Origin: Acidobacteriota bacterium
Lineage (GTDB): Bacteria; Acidobacteriota; Thermoanaerobaculia; Multivoradales; SZUA-115
DNA length: 63,655 nt
Reading direction: 5' to 3'
Assembly (NCBI GenBank): GCA_024277255.1
Contig: JAJRVQ010000091.1
Coordinates: forward strand, 1 to 63,655
The notes under the pieces are model-generated. The model made no database searches and had not been told where the DNA came from. It saw only the letters and a list, made by a program, of their open reading frames with translations. Shown here piece by piece: positions 8,602-17,584 of this stretch (position 1 is its first letter; the number at the start of each line of letters is the position of its first letter). The position numbers and the translations under genes are program-made.

Positions 8602-9906
8602 TCAGTTGCGCGGGTCAGCCGTTGCCGGCGTCACCCCTTGGTCGAGCGCGTCCATCGCAAAGAGAAATCCGCTGGCAACCGGCCCCGCGGCCAGGCCGTG
8701 GTACCCGTCGGGCACGTACAGAAGCAGGTCGGGGACCAGCTGCGGCGGCAGGGGTTGATCGCACTTGGAAGCGCTCACCACTTGAACGAAGTTCCCTTCG
8801 CTCTGCCGCAGGATAGACCACAGCATCTGTTGCTCGGTAGGCACGAGGTTGTCGGACCCGCCCACCACGATCATGGTCGGCGCCGTTTGCTCGCTGACAT
8901 GGAGCAGCGGAGAACGGATGTTGTAGACCTCATCCGGGCAACCGATCTGACCGCACATGACGATGTCGATAAAGTCGGCGATCTGCTGGCCGCCCTGGTC
9001 CCAGGCGATTGTGCCGCCGTCGCATGTGTTCTCTGTCGCCGCGACAAATGCGGAGCGATGGTAGTTGACCAGCGTCTTCCAGTCGAAGGGCGGCACAAAG
9101 GCCACGACCGCCCGCAGGGAGGGGATCTTGGCCGCCGCTTGCATGGTCACGCAGGCGCCGACGGAGCCGCCGATCAGCGCCAACCGATCCGCAACCACCA
9201 CCGGCAGCGACCGCAACATCGTCGCCGCGGCCGCCACATCGTCGGCTTCACCGAGGCAGATCTCGAGTTGGCCCTCGCCGCCGTCTTGACCGCGGTAGGA
9301 GGCGGCGAAGGCGGTCCGGTTGTGCAGCAGTGCCCAGTTGAGGCAGGTCTCCAGCATATTGCCGTCGGCATTGATGAAGATGCCTCCGTAGCCGCCGTGC
9401 TGGTGCAGTACCGCCGAGCGTCGCAGGCCGTCGTCGCGGTAGCAGAGAATCCCGCCGACGACCAAGTTCGACGAGGAATAGGCGACCAGATCGACCACCA
9501 CTCCGGAGGCGGCCATCAGCTGCTGGCGGCCGAGCAGGGTACCGTCGGGGATGGCTGTACCTTCGCCCAGCCTCAGAGATTCGATGTTGAGTGATTCGAT
9601 CTTGCGGGAGTTGATCTCGCGCCGGGTTGAATCGCCTGCGGCGCAGCGTTGGGCCAACGCCTGGCGCATCGCCGGGTCCCTGGGGACGGGCAGAATATCC
9701 GCGGCGTTGTCGACCCCCAAGCGCTCGGCTTCGGCCAGAGCGCCGCAAGCGCCGGCTCTAAGGCCGGCGAGCACCGTGGCGGCGCGTGAGTCGATCGAGC
9801 CGTTTTCGGTTACCGCACCGGCGGCGGTGGTACTGGAGGCGATGGCGAGTGCAATTGCCAAGCTGACAGGGAACGATCTGCTCATAATGACCAATAATCT
9901 TACCAT
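8602..9906 (-). CDS. Exported alpha/beta-hydrolase (prolyl-oligopeptidase/dienelactone hydrolase type)
   Basis: A 434-residue protein with a signal peptide (MSRSFPVSLAIALAIASS, cleavage near AAGA). An in-frame ATG seven codons downstream (9885) would also keep the signal. The hydrolase core starts near residue 165 with an HQHGGYGG oxyanion-type segment. The nucleophile is the Ser of GGSVGAC, the acid is probably the Asp of GGSDNLV and the base is the His of DGYHG near the C-terminus. Family members cleave esters or small peptides; the substrate is not evident. It stands alone between two intergenic gaps. Confidence 0.8.
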   Translation of the reverse strand: MVRLLVIMSRSFPVSLAIALAIASSTTAAGAVTENGSIDSRAATVLAGLRAGACGALAEAERLGVDNAADILPVPRDPAMRQALAQRCAAGDSTRREINSRKIESLNIESLRLGEGTAIPDGTLLGRQQLMAASGVVVDLVAYSSSNLVVGGILCYRDDGLRRSAVLHQHGGYGGIFINADGNMLETCLNWALLHNRTAFAASYRGQDGGEGQLEICLGEADDVAAAATMLRSLPVVVADRLALIGGSVGACVTMQAAAKIPSLRAVVAFVPPFDWKTLVNYHRSAFVAATENTCDGGTIAWDQGGQQIADFIDIVMCGQIGCPDEVYNIRSPLLHVSEQTAPTMIVVGGSDNLVPTEQQMLWSILRQSEGNFVQVVSASKCDQPLPPQLVPDLLLYVPDGYHGLAAGPVASGFLFAMDALDQGVTPATADPRN

Positions 9907-10011
9907 GCGGAGGCTCTGTGGGGGGAAGTGCGGGTAGCAGGTAAAGGATTTAAAGGAAAGAACTTATTCATTTCTGCGTGGTGAGTGAAGGAGTGTCGTA
10001 ACCGGTTGAGG

Positions 10012-10050
10012 CTCGGCCTTTCCGCCGAGGCGGCAGCGCCTCCCTGCCGC
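10012..10050. repeat. Two adjacent hairpins, REP-like
   Basis: CTCGGC (10012-10017) pairs with GCCGAG (10024-10029), and GCGGCAG (10030-10036) pairs with CTGCCGC (10044-10050). They lie between two minus-strand genes, after the OPT transporter stop. No T-run follows on the minus strand, so a REP-type element is as likely as a terminator. A related stem occurs at 60879-60899. Confidence 0.45.
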
Positions 10051-10102
10051 TACACCTGTTCAGTGGCTGGCGGGGCCGAAATGTTACCAGCCGGCCGTGC
10101 GG

Positions 10103-11698
10103 TCAGTGGCCGCGCAGCAGGTTGATCACCGCCAAGAGCACGCCGACGAAACCTTCGCCGCCGATGGCGCCGGCGGCGATCAGTCGGCCGGTTTCGACGC
10201 CTCCCCGCCGCCGGGCCCAGCCCCGCAACAAGCCTCCGGCGAAGAGCGGAGCCGACAGCTCGATCGGCGCATAGAGACCGATTCCCAGGGCGATGGGCAG
10301 GATGCCGAGGCCGCGCCACAGCGAGAGCAGGGTGAGCACCACCCCCGCTGCCCCGCCCCAGGCGAGCGGCTCGGTGATGCCGCCGGCGCTGAGAATCCCG
10401 GCGAGCGCGACGGCTTGCGGTGCGGGAAGATCGACCGAGCCGATCTCGTAGGTGTGGTGCAGGGCCTGGAGGATGAAGCCGAGGGCCGCCGAGGTGACCA
10501 CCACCGAGAGCAGTTGCGCTTGGAATTGTGCTTTGGGGCTGGCGCCGACCAACGAGCCGGCTTTCAGGTCCTGCATGAAATCACCGGCCATGCCGGCCGA
10601 GATGCACAGGATGGCGGTGAACACCACCGCGGTACGCGGCTCTAGCCGTACGAAGAGCATGACGATCAGCAGCAGCGCGATGGCGAAGATCTCCATCGGA
10701 TCGATGTTGAGTTCCCCGGCGATACGCGCCGCGATGTAGGCGACCATGAAGGCGCCCAGCAGGGCCAAGAGAGTGACCCACAGTTCCAGCCTCAGCAAGG
10801 CGGAGATCGCCAGGGCGGAAAGGGCCAGGGCGCCCAACCAGGAGAGCCCGCGGCGGGGTGAGGCGGCCAGAGCCCGTGTCGCCATCGGCTTGAGCGCCGG
10901 CAGTCCCTTGAACAGGAAGTAGGCGAGGCTGGCGCCGACGATGACCCCGATTCCGAAGGGCCGGGTGACACCGGCGATGGCGGCCGCCTTGTCGGGAAGC
11001 GAGTCGGCAGTGGAGCCGAGACCGTAAACCAGGGCGGGAACGGCCAGCCAGTAGGACAAAACGGCACCGAGGAACCAGACACCGGTAAACACGGGGCCGA
11101 TGAGGAAACCTCCGGCCAGTGAGACCAGCGTGATGCTGGCGCCGAAGGAAAACCCCCGCGCCGCCCGCAGGTGGAGGCTCTCGAGGTTGACTACGCTCGG
11201 CAGCCAGCGCAGCTGGTCGCGGACCAGGGCGAAGAGGCCGGCGAGGCCGAAGTAGAAGAGAATCCGCCGCAGGCTGCCGCCACCCTGGTCCCCGGCCTCG
11301 ATGACCCGCGCCGTCGCCGTGCCGTCGGGGTAGGGCAGTGCCAGCCGCTCGATCATCTCCTGGCGCAGCGGCAGGGTGAAGAGCACGCCGAGCAGGCCGC
11401 CGACGAGGGCGATGAAGCTCACTTCGAGGACCGAGACCTCGAGGCCGGACAACCAGATCGCCGGCACGGTGAAGGTGATGCCGGCGGCCAGCAGCCCTCC
11501 GGTCGAGGCGGCGGTGCCGGCGACGATGATCTCCTGGCGCGAGCCGCCGCCGAAGAGCTTCAACAGCCCCATCGACATCAAGGTCGCGGTGATGATCGGC
11601 CAGTAGACACCGCCTACCTTGAGGCCGGCGTAGGCCGAGTAGCCGGCGACGACAATGGATAGCAGAAGGCCGACGAAAATGGCTCTGAAGCTCAGCAT
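10103..11698 (-). CDS. OPT family oligopeptide/metal-chelate transporter
   Basis: A 531-residue integral membrane protein with about fourteen hydrophobic segments. It opens with the OPT pattern SAYAGLKVGGVYWPI. Later features include LPYPDGTATARV (family consensus YPsGtA) and the long C-terminal series of Gly-rich helices. OPT proteins import peptides or metal chelates by proton symport. The gene starts 24 bases after the stop of the GCS2-CBS gene. Co-transcription with a glutathione-type ligase hints at a thiol peptide or gamma-glutamyl substrate, which is inference. Confidence 0.87.
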   Translation of the reverse strand: MLSFRAIFVGLLLSIVVAGYSAYAGLKVGGVYWPIITATLMSMGLLKLFGGGSRQEIIVAGTAASTGGLLAAGITFTVPAIWLSGLEVSVLEVSFIALVGGLLGVLFTLPLRQEMIERLALPYPDGTATARVIEAGDQGGGSLRRILFYFGLAGLFALVRDQLRWLPSVVNLESLHLRAARGFSFGASITLVSLAGGFLIGPVFTGVWFLGAVLSYWLAVPALVYGLGSTADSLPDKAAAIAGVTRPFGIGVIVGASLAYFLFKGLPALKPMATRALAASPRRGLSWLGALALSALAISALLRLELWVTLLALLGAFMVAYIAARIAGELNIDPMEIFAIALLLIVMLFVRLEPRTAVVFTAILCISAGMAGDFMQDLKAGSLVGASPKAQFQAQLLSVVVTSAALGFILQALHHTYEIGSVDLPAPQAVALAGILSAGGITEPLAWGGAAGVVLTLLSLWRGLGILPIALGIGLYAPIELSAPLFAGGLLRGWARRRGGVETGRLIAAGAIGGEGFVGVLLAVINLLRGH

Positions 11699-11722
11699 TT
11701 CGCGGTCTTGGTTCGAGCCGAG

Positions 11723-13579
11723 TTACTTGCTCAGTTCGGCTTCGAGCAACTGGCCGGCGATGTTCATGAAGTCGCGCTCGGTGATGATGCCGATCAGCTT
11801 GCCGCCCTTGACCACCGGCAGGCAACCGATCTTCTTTTCGCGCATCAGGCTGATCGCTTCGATCGAGCTGGTCTCCGGGGGTACGGTGACGACCTCTTCG
11901 TGCATCACGTCGCTGACCGGCACCGGTGCATCTTGACCCTCGCCACGCGCCAGCAGTCGCAGCAGGGAGCGGTGGGTGACCAGGCCGACCAGCCGGTGTT
12001 CGTTGTCTTCGACCGGCACATGGCGAATGTGCTCCCAGTCCATCATCGCCGCCACCAGGTCCACCAGGTCGTCCTTGTTGACGGTGAACAGGTCGGTGGT
12101 CATCAAGTGGCCGATGTCGGTGTAGTGGCGAGACCAGCCGCCGGCCTCTTCGAGGGTCGCCAACTCCCACTCATGGACCGGTTTGCCCTTGGATTGGCGG
12201 TCGATGGTGGCGGCGGTCAAGGCGGCGAGGCGCTCCGCTTTGGAGCCTTCGCACTGGAAACTGCTCAGCGAGTCGAGCAGCCATTGCGCGCCGGTGCGCC
12301 GGCTGGCGACGCGCTCGTCGATCAAGCCGAGGTAGCGGTCGATATCGGTGCTGACGATCCCCAGTTCCTGCAATCCTTGGCGGGCCAAGGGGAGCATTTC
12401 GTTGCGGATCAGATCGGCCGCCGAGATGTTCTCGTGGCCGGGCCAGGTGAACTGGGCGGCCAGACCGAGGCGGGAGGCTTGCAGAAAATTGTCCTGCGCG
12501 GAATCGAAGCTCATCACCTGGGTGATGTCGCCGTACTCTTCGGAGACGCCGCGCATCAAACCGAACCAGAAAGCGGCGTTGGCCATCTCGTCCACCATCG
12601 TCGGCCCCGCGGGCAGGATGCGGTTTTCGATGCGTAGGTGTGCCTTGCCGTTGTCTGAGATGCCATAGCAAGGCCGATTCCACCGGTAGACGGTACCGTT
12701 GTGCAGCCGTAGAGCCGTCAACTTCGGCGCCCGGCCCTGCTCCAGGGCTTCGAAGGGGTCTTCGTCGACCTCGGCGGCGAGCAGCAGGCGGAAACGCGAG
12801 ATGTCCTCTTGCAGAATCTCCAGCACGGACTCTTTGATCCAATGGCGGCCGAAGCTGACCCGGGGCTGCTGCTCGCGCACATGGCTGCTCGACAGCCGCG
12901 TGTCGATCGACTGCTGGAAGAGGGCGATGCGGGTCTCGCGCCACAGTCGTTTGCCGAAGAGCAGCGGCGAGTTGACCGCTGCCGCCATCAGCGGAGCGGC
13001 GACCGCTTGCGCGATGTTGTAGAGGAAGGCGAACTCCTCGGGGCCGACCTGGAAGTGAACCTGGAAGCTGGTGTTGCACGATTCGAGCATCACGTTGTCA
13101 TGGCGGATGATCAGTTCGTCGTTGCCCTTGATCCGGAACTCGAAATCTCCACCGCGCAACCGGTTCATGGCGGTGTTCAGCTCGTAGTACCGGGGAACCG
13201 GCGTCAGGTAGTCGAGACTCAGGTGCGCCTTGTCGAGCGTCGGCAAAATGCCGGCGAGAACGACCTTGGTGTTGAACTTGGCGGCCTTCTCGATCGTCAT
13301 GTTGACCAGCGAGACCAGCTGGTTCTCCATCCGGCTCAGACAGTCGCTGCCGAGATCTTGCGGATCGAGGTTGCACTCGATGTTGAACCGCCCCAACTCG
13401 GTGGTGAAGTACTTCTCGGGCAGCTCGGCCAGGAGGTCCATGTTGACCGGGGCCGGCCGGTGATTCTCGTCGACCAGGAACATCTCCTGTTCCGCGCCGA
13501 TGCGACGGATTCCCGACTCGATCAAGCCCTCCTTGTGCATCTTCTCGAGGGCCCGCATCTCGTTGAGCAGCTTCTTCAT
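11723..13579 (-). CDS. GCS2-type glutamate-cysteine ligase-like enzyme fused to two CBS domains
   Basis: A 618-residue protein. Residues ~20-400 match the carboxylate-amine ligase/GCS2 fold: IGAEQEMFLVD (glutamate and metal site), FNIECNLDP, then SCNTSFQVHFQV and the RENRILPAGPT-like segment. Enzymes of this fold form gamma-glutamyl amides, classically gamma-glutamylcysteine. The last ~130 residues hold two CBS repeats (DIGHLMTTDLFTV...HVPVEDNEHRLVGLVTHRSL and VSDVMHEEVVTV...CLPVVKGGKLIGIITERD). CBS pairs bind adenine nucleotides and would be expected to tie activity to energy charge. GCS2 proteins are usually about 370-450 residues without such a tail. The ATG lacks a strong ribosome-binding site. 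Confidence 0.87.
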   Translation of the reverse strand: MKKLLNEMRALEKMHKEGLIESGIRRIGAEQEMFLVDENHRPAPVNMDLLAELPEKYFTTELGRFNIECNLDPQDLGSDCLSRMENQLVSLVNMTIEKAAKFNTKVVLAGILPTLDKAHLSLDYLTPVPRYYELNTAMNRLRGGDFEFRIKGNDELIIRHDNVMLESCNTSFQVHFQVGPEEFAFLYNIAQAVAAPLMAAAVNSPLLFGKRLWRETRIALFQQSIDTRLSSSHVREQQPRVSFGRHWIKESVLEILQEDISRFRLLLAAEVDEDPFEALEQGRAPKLTALRLHNGTVYRWNRPCYGISDNGKAHLRIENRILPAGPTMVDEMANAAFWFGLMRGVSEEYGDITQVMSFDSAQDNFLQASRLGLAAQFTWPGHENISAADLIRNEMLPLARQGLQELGIVSTDIDRYLGLIDERVASRRTGAQWLLDSLSSFQCEGSKAERLAALTAATIDRQSKGKPVHEWELATLEEAGGWSRHYTDIGHLMTTDLFTVNKDDLVDLVAAMMDWEHIRHVPVEDNEHRLVGLVTHRSLLRLLARGEGQDAPVPVSDVMHEEVVTVPPETSSIEAISLMREKKIGCLPVVKGGKLIGIITERDFMNIAGQLLEAELSK

Positions 13580-13768
13580 GAAGAGCCGCAGCTATACAGC
13601 ATCGGTCCCTTGATCGATATCTTGCTCGCCCATGGTTTACTCCTCGCCCTGGCCAACCGCCGCGGTTGCAGACGACTGCCGATTGCAGGTCAACGAATCG
13701 ATTTGAACCATTGTAAACCCATCGGCCGATGGTGCGAGCGATCGGCGCCTACCGTGGGCTGAAGGCGG

Positions 13769-14368
13769 TCAGCCGGGGCCGCCGGCGCCGCCGCGCAATT
13801 CGTCGGCGATCTCCTGGAAGGCAGTGGCCTGCAGCCGTTCCAAGAGCGTTGGGCTCATGCCGGTAGCGGTGGAGAGACAGCGTACCTGGCCGAGTTCCAC
13901 CAAGGAGGTGGTGAGGGCTACCACGGTGTCCAGGAAGCGCTGGAAGGCGAGGTAGAGTTCGAGGCCCTTCTCGCTGCCCAGCTTGTCGAGCATGAGGGGA
14001 AGGAGCAGCTCGCGGATGCGGGTGGCGAGAACTTGCATATGCCGATTGGGGATGTTGCGTTGGATGTGCTGGATGCCGATCAGGTAGTGACGGTGCCAGA
14101 AAGCGGGGCTGTCGTGGCCGTCCAAGACCTCGCCGAGCCAGGCCTGCAACGAGGTGAGGAGGCGGTTGACATCGCCGCGTTTCTCGACGAAGACCTGATA
14201 GGTGGCCGGGTGGTCCACCAAGGTGTCGTGAATGAACTGGACCAAAGCCCCGGCGTGTTGCGAGAAGAAGTCCCCGTGGTGGCGAAAGAGTTCGAAATCA
14301 GCTTCGGAGATCCCGATCATCTGGCGGATATCGTCGCAGACCAGGTCGTAGGTCGTGGCTTGGGTCAT
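13769..14368 (-). CDS. Single-domain protoglobin/globin-sensor-like protein
   Basis: A 199-residue protein resembling the globin domain of globin-coupled sensors and protoglobins. His101 in the segment IGIQHIQRNIPNRHM fits the proximal heme ligand, preceded by HRHYLIG. There is no C-terminal signalling domain, so this is a free-standing globin for O2, NO or CO. AGAGGAAT precedes the ATG. About 50-125 bases upstream lies a cluster of GTACCGGTAC palindromes that may control it. Confidence 0.82.
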   Translation of the reverse strand: MTQATTYDLVCDDIRQMIGISEADFELFRHHGDFFSQHAGALVQFIHDTLVDHPATYQVFVEKRGDVNRLLTSLQAWLGEVLDGHDSPAFWHRHYLIGIQHIQRNIPNRHMQVLATRIRELLLPLMLDKLGSEKGLELYLAFQRFLDTVVALTTSLVELGQVRCLSTATGMSPTLLERLQATAFQEIADELRGGAGGPG

Positions 14369-14417
14369 GGCAGGTGATTCCTCTTGTCTTTAGTCAGCAG
14401 TGTCCTGGAAGTTGAAT

Positions 14418-14493
14418 GGCACTGTACAGGTAGCACTCACTGGTAGCACTGTACCGGTACAGCATCGTACCGGCACGGTACCGGTACAGTGCC
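14418..14493. promoter_or_regulatory. Palindrome cluster upstream of the globin gene
   Basis: GGCACTGTAC (14418-14427) and its exact complement GTACAGTGCC (14484-14493) bracket further copies. These include a perfect 14-base palindrome CTGTACCGGTACAG at 14449-14462 and GGTACCGGTACAG near 14477-14489. The cluster lies between the OFA carrier stop and the globin start, where globin transcription would begin. It looks like a multi-site operator; the regulator is unknown. Confidence 0.5.
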
Positions 14494-14510
14494 GTGAAGT
14501 GAGCCAACGA

Positions 14511-15842
14511 TCAGCCGACCGGCCGGCGTGCCAGTCCCCAGATGACGACCGCCGAGGCCGCGGCGATGAAGCAGAGGATGCCGGCGAAGACGAAGGCCAG
14601 CACGTACTCGCCCGTGGCGTCGAACAAAGCACCGCCGACCACCGGCCCGAGGATGCCGGCGACGCCGTAGGCGGTGAAGATCCAGCCGTAGTTCATACCC
14701 AGGTTCTTGGTGCCGAAGTAGTCGGCCGTCGCCGAGGGGAAGAGGGCGAAGTTGCCGCCGAAGTTGAGGCCGACCCAGGCCGAGGCGAGGAAGATCGCCA
14801 GGTGGGACTCGACGCTGACCAGCAGCATGAAGGCCATACCCTGGGCCAGGAACATGATCATCATCGCTCGCGGTCGATCGATCAGGTCGCTGACCTTGCC
14901 CCAGAAGATGCGTCCCAGGGCGTTGAACACCGCCAGGATACCGACCGGTTCGACGAAGCGGCCGAAGGAGCCCATCCAGGCGGGGGCGAAGGTCTGACCA
15001 CCGAGGATCGAGCCCATCAGAGGTTTCCACTGGCCGATGGCCATCAACCCCGAGGTGGCGCCGAAGATGAAGGTCAACCACAACATACAGGCCAGAGGTG
15101 TGGCCAGCATCTCGCGCCATTCGAGGTTCCGCTGTGCCTTGAGCACCGCCGGGTCGGGACGCCAGCCCGGTGGCGAATAGACGACCGGCGGGTTGCGCAA
15201 CAGAGTGGCGCCGAGCAGCACCACGCCGCCGGCGACCAGGCCATGGAGGACGAAGAAAGCCTTCCAGCCGATCCCGAAGCCGGTGCCCTTGGAGATACCG
15301 AGGCCGACGAGGAGGATCTGCGACAGACCGAGCGCCTGCTCACCGCTGGCCGGTGGCAGCAGCAGGGTCGATGCGGGGCCGGCGAAGAAGAGGGCGCCGG
15401 CGCCGAAGCCGGCTACCGCAATACCGGTGATCAGCCCCTTCTTGTCGGGAAACCACTTGACCGCCGCGGCGATCGGGCAGACGTAGGCAAAGCCGATGCC
15501 GGCCCCGCCGAGTACCCCGTAGGTCAAGTAGAGCGCCCACGGGCGGCCCTCGGCCACCAGCAGGGCACCGAGCAGGAAAGAGAGACCGAGCAGTACGCCG
15601 CCGATCGAGGCGACCTTGCGCGGGCCGATGCGATCCTGTAGCCGCCCGGCGGGGATCATGGTGACGGCAAAGGAGGCCAGCGCGAAGGAAAAGGCCCACT
15701 GGGTCGTGGTTCGGCTCCACCCGAACTCCTGCTCCAAGGGTCTGACGAAAACGCTGAAGGCGTAGACCGTCCCCAGGATGATCTGGACGATCAGACCTCC
15801 CAGCACCACGGTCCAGCGGTTGACTACCTTGTCCTTGGTCAT
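14511..15842 (-). CDS. MFS carrier of the oxalate/formate antiporter (OFA) family
   Basis: A 443-residue twelve-helix MFS protein. It starts MTKDKVVNRWTVVLGG with the OFA signature of an early GTVYAFSVF helix followed by FGWSR. GRLQDRIGPRKV between helices 2 and 3 is the MFS loop motif. OFA carriers exchange small carboxylates or other monocarboxylates. GGAGAAG precedes the ATG. The upstream co-directional genes encode an acyl-CoA ligase and malic enzyme, so uptake of an organic acid for CoA activation is a reasonable inference. Confidence 0.88.
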   Translation of the reverse strand: MTKDKVVNRWTVVLGGLIVQIILGTVYAFSVFVRPLEQEFGWSRTTTQWAFSFALASFAVTMIPAGRLQDRIGPRKVASIGGVLLGLSFLLGALLVAEGRPWALYLTYGVLGGAGIGFAYVCPIAAAVKWFPDKKGLITGIAVAGFGAGALFFAGPASTLLLPPASGEQALGLSQILLVGLGISKGTGFGIGWKAFFVLHGLVAGGVVLLGATLLRNPPVVYSPPGWRPDPAVLKAQRNLEWREMLATPLACMLWLTFIFGATSGLMAIGQWKPLMGSILGGQTFAPAWMGSFGRFVEPVGILAVFNALGRIFWGKVSDLIDRPRAMMIMFLAQGMAFMLLVSVESHLAIFLASAWVGLNFGGNFALFPSATADYFGTKNLGMNYGWIFTAYGVAGILGPVVGGALFDATGEYVLAFVFAGILCFIAAASAVVIWGLARRPVG

Positions 15843-15875
15843 GCTCTTCTCCTGTCGAACAGTGGTCGGCGTGAT

Positions 15876-17582
15876 CTAAGCTTCGACCGTGGCGAGCCTC
15901 TCGCTCTCCACGATCTCGCGGATCTTGAATTTTTGGATCTTGCCGGTGATCGTCATCGGGAAGTTGTCGACGATGCGGATATCGGCCGGTACCTTGAAGT
16001 GGGCCATCCCCTCGGCGACGTAACGCTTGAGCTCTTCCGGGTCGGCGCTGTCGCCCTCGTGCAGCTGAACCCAAGCGTGCACTGCCTCGCCGAGTCGCTC
16101 GTGCGGCATACCGAAGACGGCGACCTGGGCGACCTTGGGGTGTCGGAAGAGGTAGGCCTCGATCTCGGCCGGGTAGATGTTTTCGCCGCCGCGGATGATC
16201 ATCTCCTTGAGGCGTCCGGTGATGCGCAGGTAGCCGTCCTCCTCCATGACACCTAGATCGCCGGAGTGGAGCCAGCCGCCGGTGTCGATCGTCTCCCGCG
16301 TCGCCTCCTCCATCTCGAAGTACCCCTTCATGACCTGATAGCCGCGCAAGCAGACTTCGCCCTGCTCACCGATCGCCACGGTGGCACCGGTCTGCGGGTC
16401 GACGATCTTGGTCTCCTGATGCGGCAGGTTGATGCCGACGCTCTCGGTTCGGTGCTCGAAGCTGTCGTCGCGGCTGGTGCAATGGGTCACCGGCGAGGCC
16501 TCGGTCTGGCCGTAGGCGATGAGGATTTCGCGACAGTGCATGTCGCCGATGACCTTGCGCAACAGCTCCGGCGGGCACGGCGCGCCGGCCATGATCCCGG
16601 TGCGCAGGCTCGACATGTCGAAGCTGGCGAAAACGGGATGCTCGAGCTCGGCGATGAACATGGTGGGCACGCCGTGCAGAGCGGTGCAGCGCTCGGCCGC
16701 GATCGCCGCCAGGGTTGCGCCGGCATCGAAGTGGTCGGCCGGGATGACCAGTGTCGCGCCGTGGGTGAAGCAGCCGAGGTTCGAGATGACCATGCCGAAG
16801 CAGTGATAGAAGGGCACCGGCACGCAAATCCGGTCTGCGGGCGTCAGGTGCAGCGCCTCGCCGACGAAGAAGGCGTTGTTGAGGATGTTGTGATGGGTCA
16901 GCACCACGGGCTTGGGGAATCCTGTGGTGCCGGAAGTGAACTGAATGTTGATCGGATCGTCGCTCTCCAGCTCGTCACCACGCGCCGCCAGCTCGTCGCT
17001 CGACACGGATCGGCCGACCTCAAGAACCTCCTGCCAGGTGAGAAAACCGACCACCGGTCGCTCGGTTCGACCGGCATCGGTGGGGTCGAAGACGACGACC
17101 TGGCGCAGCTCGGGAAACGCATTGCAGTGCAACTCGCGTGGGTTGGCGATCTCGGCCTCGGGACACAGCGCGCGCACCATCTCGACGTACTTGGATTTGC
17201 GGAACTCGGGCATGAGAAAGAGCGTCTGGATCCCCGCTGCCTTCAACGAATGCTCGAGTTCCGCCGTGCGGTAGGCAGGGTTGATGTTCACCAGCACGGC
17301 GCCGACCCGCGCCGTCGCCAGCTGAAGTAATACCCACTCGCGGTTGTCCGTCCCCCAGATGCCGACCCGATCTCCCCGCGCTACACCGAGCCCCATCAAG
17401 CCGCGTGCGAGATCATCCGCCTGGGAGAACAGCTGGCGATAGGTGAGGCGCAGCCGCTGGGGGATGGAGACCAGAGCCTCGCCATCGGGGTTGGCCGCAG
17501 CGATGCGCAGCAGATAGCTGGGGACCGTTTCGCCGATCAAGGGAAGGTCACCGCCGCGGTGACGATAGGAGAGCTTCTTCAT
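15876..17582 (-). CDS. AMP-forming acyl-CoA synthetase (FadD/medium-chain type)
   Basis: A 568-residue enzyme starting MKKLSYRHRGG. An upstream in-frame extension is Arg-rich and is read from the opposite strand of the neighbouring gene, so it is rejected. It contains the P-loop-like INIQFTSGTTGFPK, the adenylate motif GYQVMKGYFE and GWLHSGDLG. The hinge and catalytic Lys lie in GRLKEMIIRGGENIYPAEIE and near-terminal TGKIQKFKIRE. It converts a carboxylic acid, ATP and CoA to acyl-CoA, AMP and PPi. Only two bases separate its ATG from the malic enzyme stop, so the two are one transcription unit. Confidence 0.9.
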   Translation of the reverse strand: MKKLSYRHRGGDLPLIGETVPSYLLRIAAANPDGEALVSIPQRLRLTYRQLFSQADDLARGLMGLGVARGDRVGIWGTDNREWVLLQLATARVGAVLVNINPAYRTAELEHSLKAAGIQTLFLMPEFRKSKYVEMVRALCPEAEIANPRELHCNAFPELRQVVVFDPTDAGRTERPVVGFLTWQEVLEVGRSVSSDELAARGDELESDDPINIQFTSGTTGFPKPVVLTHHNILNNAFFVGEALHLTPADRICVPVPFYHCFGMVISNLGCFTHGATLVIPADHFDAGATLAAIAAERCTALHGVPTMFIAELEHPVFASFDMSSLRTGIMAGAPCPPELLRKVIGDMHCREILIAYGQTEASPVTHCTSRDDSFEHRTESVGINLPHQETKIVDPQTGATVAIGEQGEVCLRGYQVMKGYFEMEEATRETIDTGGWLHSGDLGVMEEDGYLRITGRLKEMIIRGGENIYPAEIEAYLFRHPKVAQVAVFGMPHERLGEAVHAWVQLHEGDSADPEELKRYVAEGMAHFKVPADIRIVDNFPMTITGKIQKFKIREIVESERLATVEA

Positions 17583-17584
17583 GG

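Noticed and set aside
10581..12170. Minus-strand 529-codon frame across the OPT and GCS2 genes
   Set aside because: It is Arg/His-rich low-complexity sequence produced by frame-shifted reading of two real genes on the same strand.
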